Assembly (NCBI GenBank): GCA_019104905.1
Contig: JAHRXB010000084.1
Span: forward strand, 1-7,071
DNA length: 7,071 nucleotides
From: Bdellovibrio sp.
GTDB lineage: Bacteria; Bdellovibrionota; Bdellovibrionia; Bdellovibrionales; Bdellovibrionaceae
Reading direction: 5' to 3'
The position numbers and the translations under genes were made by a program. The notes below the pieces were generated by a model. The model was not told the DNA's origin and did no database searches. It saw nothing but the letters and a program-made list of their open reading frames with translations. Below, piece after piece: positions 6,420-7,071 of the stretch. How positions within the stretch are numbered: the first letter of the stretch is position 1; every line of letters starts with the position of its first letter.

Positions 6420-7071
6420 TGAAAATAGAATCCGCGGTATCCATAAAAGACCTCAAAAAATCCTTCGATGGAGGAAAAGAGTTTGTCTTAAAGGGGATCA
6501 ATCTGGAGATTCCCAAAGGAAGCTTAACAGCGATTATCGGATTTTCGGGGACGGGTAAGAGCGTGATGCTCAAACATCTTCTGGGACTTTTTAAACCCAC
6601 CTCGGGTTCGATTGAAGTTTTGGGCACGGACCTGAGTAAACTCTCTGATGATGAATTGACCAAGTTTCGCTGCAAATTCGGAGTGCTCTTTCAGTCAGCG
6701 GCCTTATTCGATGATATGACTGTGATGGAAAATGTGTGTTTTCCTTTATTTGAGCATCGCCGCGATCTCAAAGAATCGCAGGTCTTTCGTATAGCTGAAG
6801 ACAAACTTCATCAAGTCGGTTTGGAGTCCAAACATTTCGGGAAGCTTCCCAGTCAGATCAGCGGAGGAATGCAGAAAAGAACCGGTCTAGCTCGGGCTCT
6901 CGCCCTAGATCCAGAAATCTTGATCTATGACGAGCCGACCACGGGTTTAGATCCCATTCTGACTGAAATGGTGGATAATTTGATTCTGAGCACTCATAAG
7001 TTAAGAGAGGGCGTGACGTCTATCATGGTGTCCCATGATTTGTCCGCTGCATTTAGGATTGCCGACCATAT
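6419..7071 (+). CDS. mlaF: MlaF-family ABC transporter ATP-binding protein (3' truncated by window)
   Basis: This is the cytoplasmic ATPase that powers the MlaE permease. The 217 complete codons visible show a full nucleotide-binding domain: Walker A GFSGTGKS (41-48), Q-loop FQSAALFDD with Q92, ABC signature ISGGMQKRTGLARAL (147-161), Walker B EILIYDEP (166-173) with catalytic E172, D-loop TGLD (175-178) and H-loop VSHDL with H206. All catalytic residues are intact. The gene overlaps mlaE by one base (TGATG), and GGGA (6407-6410) lies 8 bases before its ATG. MlaF proteins usually run to about 260-270 residues, so about 45-55 residues should follow past the right edge, including the C-terminal tail that binds MlaB in enterobacteria. 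The call rests on the ATPase being paired with an MlaE-type permease; ATPase sequence alone would not distinguish all ABC importers. Confidence 0.92.
   Translation, partial: MKIESAVSIKDLKKSFDGGKEFVLKGINLEIPKGSLTAIIGFSGTGKSVMLKHLLGLFKPTSGSIEVLGTDLSKLSDDELTKFRCKFGVLFQSAALFDDMTVMENVCFPLFEHRRDLKESQVFRIAEDKLHQVGLESKHFGKLPSQISGGMQKRTGLARALALDPEILIYDEPTTGLDPILTEMVDNLILSTHKLREGVTSIMVSHDLSAAFRIADH

Overview
The window reads as chromosomal DNA from a Gram-negative bacterium of moderate GC content. An outer membrane is implied by an MlaE/MlaF-type phospholipid transporter. The style of the genes fits the Bdellovibrio group (Bdellovibrionota): a kinase with a long acidic tail, a catalytically degenerate GGDEF protein and tightly packed operons. 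That assignment is an inference from gene style, not proven by a marker gene. There are no RNA genes, mobile elements, CRISPR arrays or clear terminators.

Layout: (1) Positions 2-601, minus strand, hold the first 200 codons of nadB (L-aspartate oxidase, NAD biosynthesis); its 3' part lies outside the window. (2) Positions 602-774 are a divergent intergenic region with a good sigma70-like promoter (650-679) pointing right, a short GC-rich leader patch (about 695-741) and a strong ribosome binding site (757-765). (3) Positions 775-2883 encode a two-TM sensor histidine kinase with a long disordered C-terminal tail. (4) Positions 2884-4374 encode a pseudo-receiver / GAF-like / degenerate GGDEF protein whose TTG start abuts the kinase stop codon. 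(5) Positions 4390-5592 encode alanine racemase. (6) Positions 5592-6419 encode an MlaE-family permease. (7) From 6419 to the window end is the partner MlaF-family ATPase, cut off before its C-terminus.

The five rightward genes have gaps of 0 and 15 bases and two one-base overlaps, so they look like one operon transcribed from the promoter at 650-679. The operon joins a membrane signalling pair to two cell-envelope functions: D-alanine supply for peptidoglycan, and phospholipid transport that maintains outer-membrane asymmetry. The most interesting gene is the GGDEF protein. Its active-site motif is AANEI instead of GG[D/E]EF, while the c-di-GMP-binding I-site RxxD is kept at the canonical five-residue spacing. 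Its receiver-like N-terminus has lost the phosphoacceptor aspartate. It is therefore more likely a c-di-GMP-binding effector than a cyclase, and is comparable in concept to CdgA of Bdellovibrio or PopA of Caulobacter. Orthology to either cannot be established from the sequence alone.
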